Assembly (NCBI GenBank): GCA_035765515.1
Contig: DASTXN010000030.1
Coordinates: forward strand, 1 to 5,721
Origin: DASRSS01 sp035765515
GTDB lineage: Bacteria > Actinomycetota > Actinomycetes > Mycobacteriales > Jatrophihabitantaceae
Length of the DNA stretch: 5,721 nt
Reading direction: 5' to 3'
Positions 5,590 to 5,721 of the stretch are shown piece after piece. The translations under genes and the position numbers were made by a program. The notes under the pieces were generated by a model. That model ran no database searches. It was not told where the DNA came from and saw only the letters and a program-made list of their open reading frames with translations. Each line of letters begins with the position of its first letter. Position 1 is the stretch's first letter.

Positions 5590-5721
5590 TCAGGCAGCCA
5601 CCTCGGTCCGGTCGTCCTTGCGGGGACGGCCACGGGGACGCTTACGTGCGACGATCGCGCCGCGCTCGAAGATCTCGCCGCCCCAGACGCCCCACGGCTC
5701 CCGACGCTCGAGGGCGCCGGC
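5590..5721 (-). CDS. whiB7: WhiB7 transcription factor, C-terminal part (5' end outside window)
   Basis: The last 43 codons of a leftward gene are visible. They contain EPWGVWGGE (the WhiB turn motif, about residues 8-16 of the fragment) and, after IFERGAIVARKRP, the AT-hook RGRPRK (30-35). This AT-hook after the GVWGGE turn separates WhiB7 from other WhiB proteins. The N-terminal part with the four cysteines holding the [4Fe-4S] cluster lies beyond base 5721, as do the promoter and any leader attenuator. WhiB7 binds the primary sigma factor and AT-rich sequence upstream of -35 elements to turn on intrinsic antibiotic-resistance genes, and it activates itself. The TGA stop shares its A with an ATG of the downstream frame (TGATG). 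The location beside the ABC1 kinase fits the known neighbourhood. Confidence 0.93.
   Translation of the reverse strand, partial: AGALERREPWGVWGGEIFERGAIVARKRPRGRPRKDDRTEVAA

Overview
The window comes from a very GC-rich chromosome (third codon positions almost all G or C, frequent GTG starts, long antisense shadow frames). The protein families point to an Actinomycetota member: a DUF2342 zinc metalloprotease, an actinobacterial leader-peptide-binding ThiF-like protein, an ABC1/AarF kinase and WhiB7. I cannot fix the genus. The order DUF2342 protease - ThiF-like protein - ABC1 kinase - whiB7 resembles, from memory, the Rv3195-Rv3197-whiB7 neighbourhood of Mycobacterium tuberculosis. So this looks like a conserved chromosomal locus, not a mobile island. 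I saw no insertion sequence, tRNA, rRNA, CRISPR array or phage gene.

Layout. Positions 1-513 (+) are the C-terminal part of the DUF2342 protease. It converges on, and overlaps by 12 bp, a YgjP-type zinc metallopeptidase gene (502-1113, -). Next comes a 207-bp divergent intergenic region (1114-1320) with a dense array of DnaA-box-like 9-mers: two perfect TTATCCACA sites plus several close variants, mostly spaced 11-12 bp. Rightward from it runs a tightly coupled trio with GTGA overlaps at both junctions: a TOMM/ThiF-like leader-peptide-binding protein (1321-2391), an ABC1/AarF atypical kinase (2388-3698), and an iron-dependent alcohol dehydrogenase of the hydroxyacid-oxoacid transhydrogenase type (3695-4963). 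A small four-cysteine zinc-ribbon gene follows (5039-5224, +), apparently with its own leaderless promoter. A strong hairpin (5295-5328) separates it from a leftward pair: the 3' end of whiB7 (5590-5721, -) and a 60-residue helical basic protein of unknown function (5363-5545, -) just downstream of it.

How the parts may work together. WhiB7 is the known activator of intrinsic antibiotic resistance in actinobacteria, and the ABC1 kinase next to whiB7 in mycobacteria has been linked to macrolide tolerance. The two zinc proteases, the peptide-binding E1-like protein and the kinase could form a protein or peptide handling module, but no precursor peptide or YcaO enzyme is visible. The most striking non-coding signal is the phased DnaA-box array, which lies away from any visible dnaA or dnaN gene. 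It may be a DnaA-titrating or DnaA-regulated site, not the replication origin.
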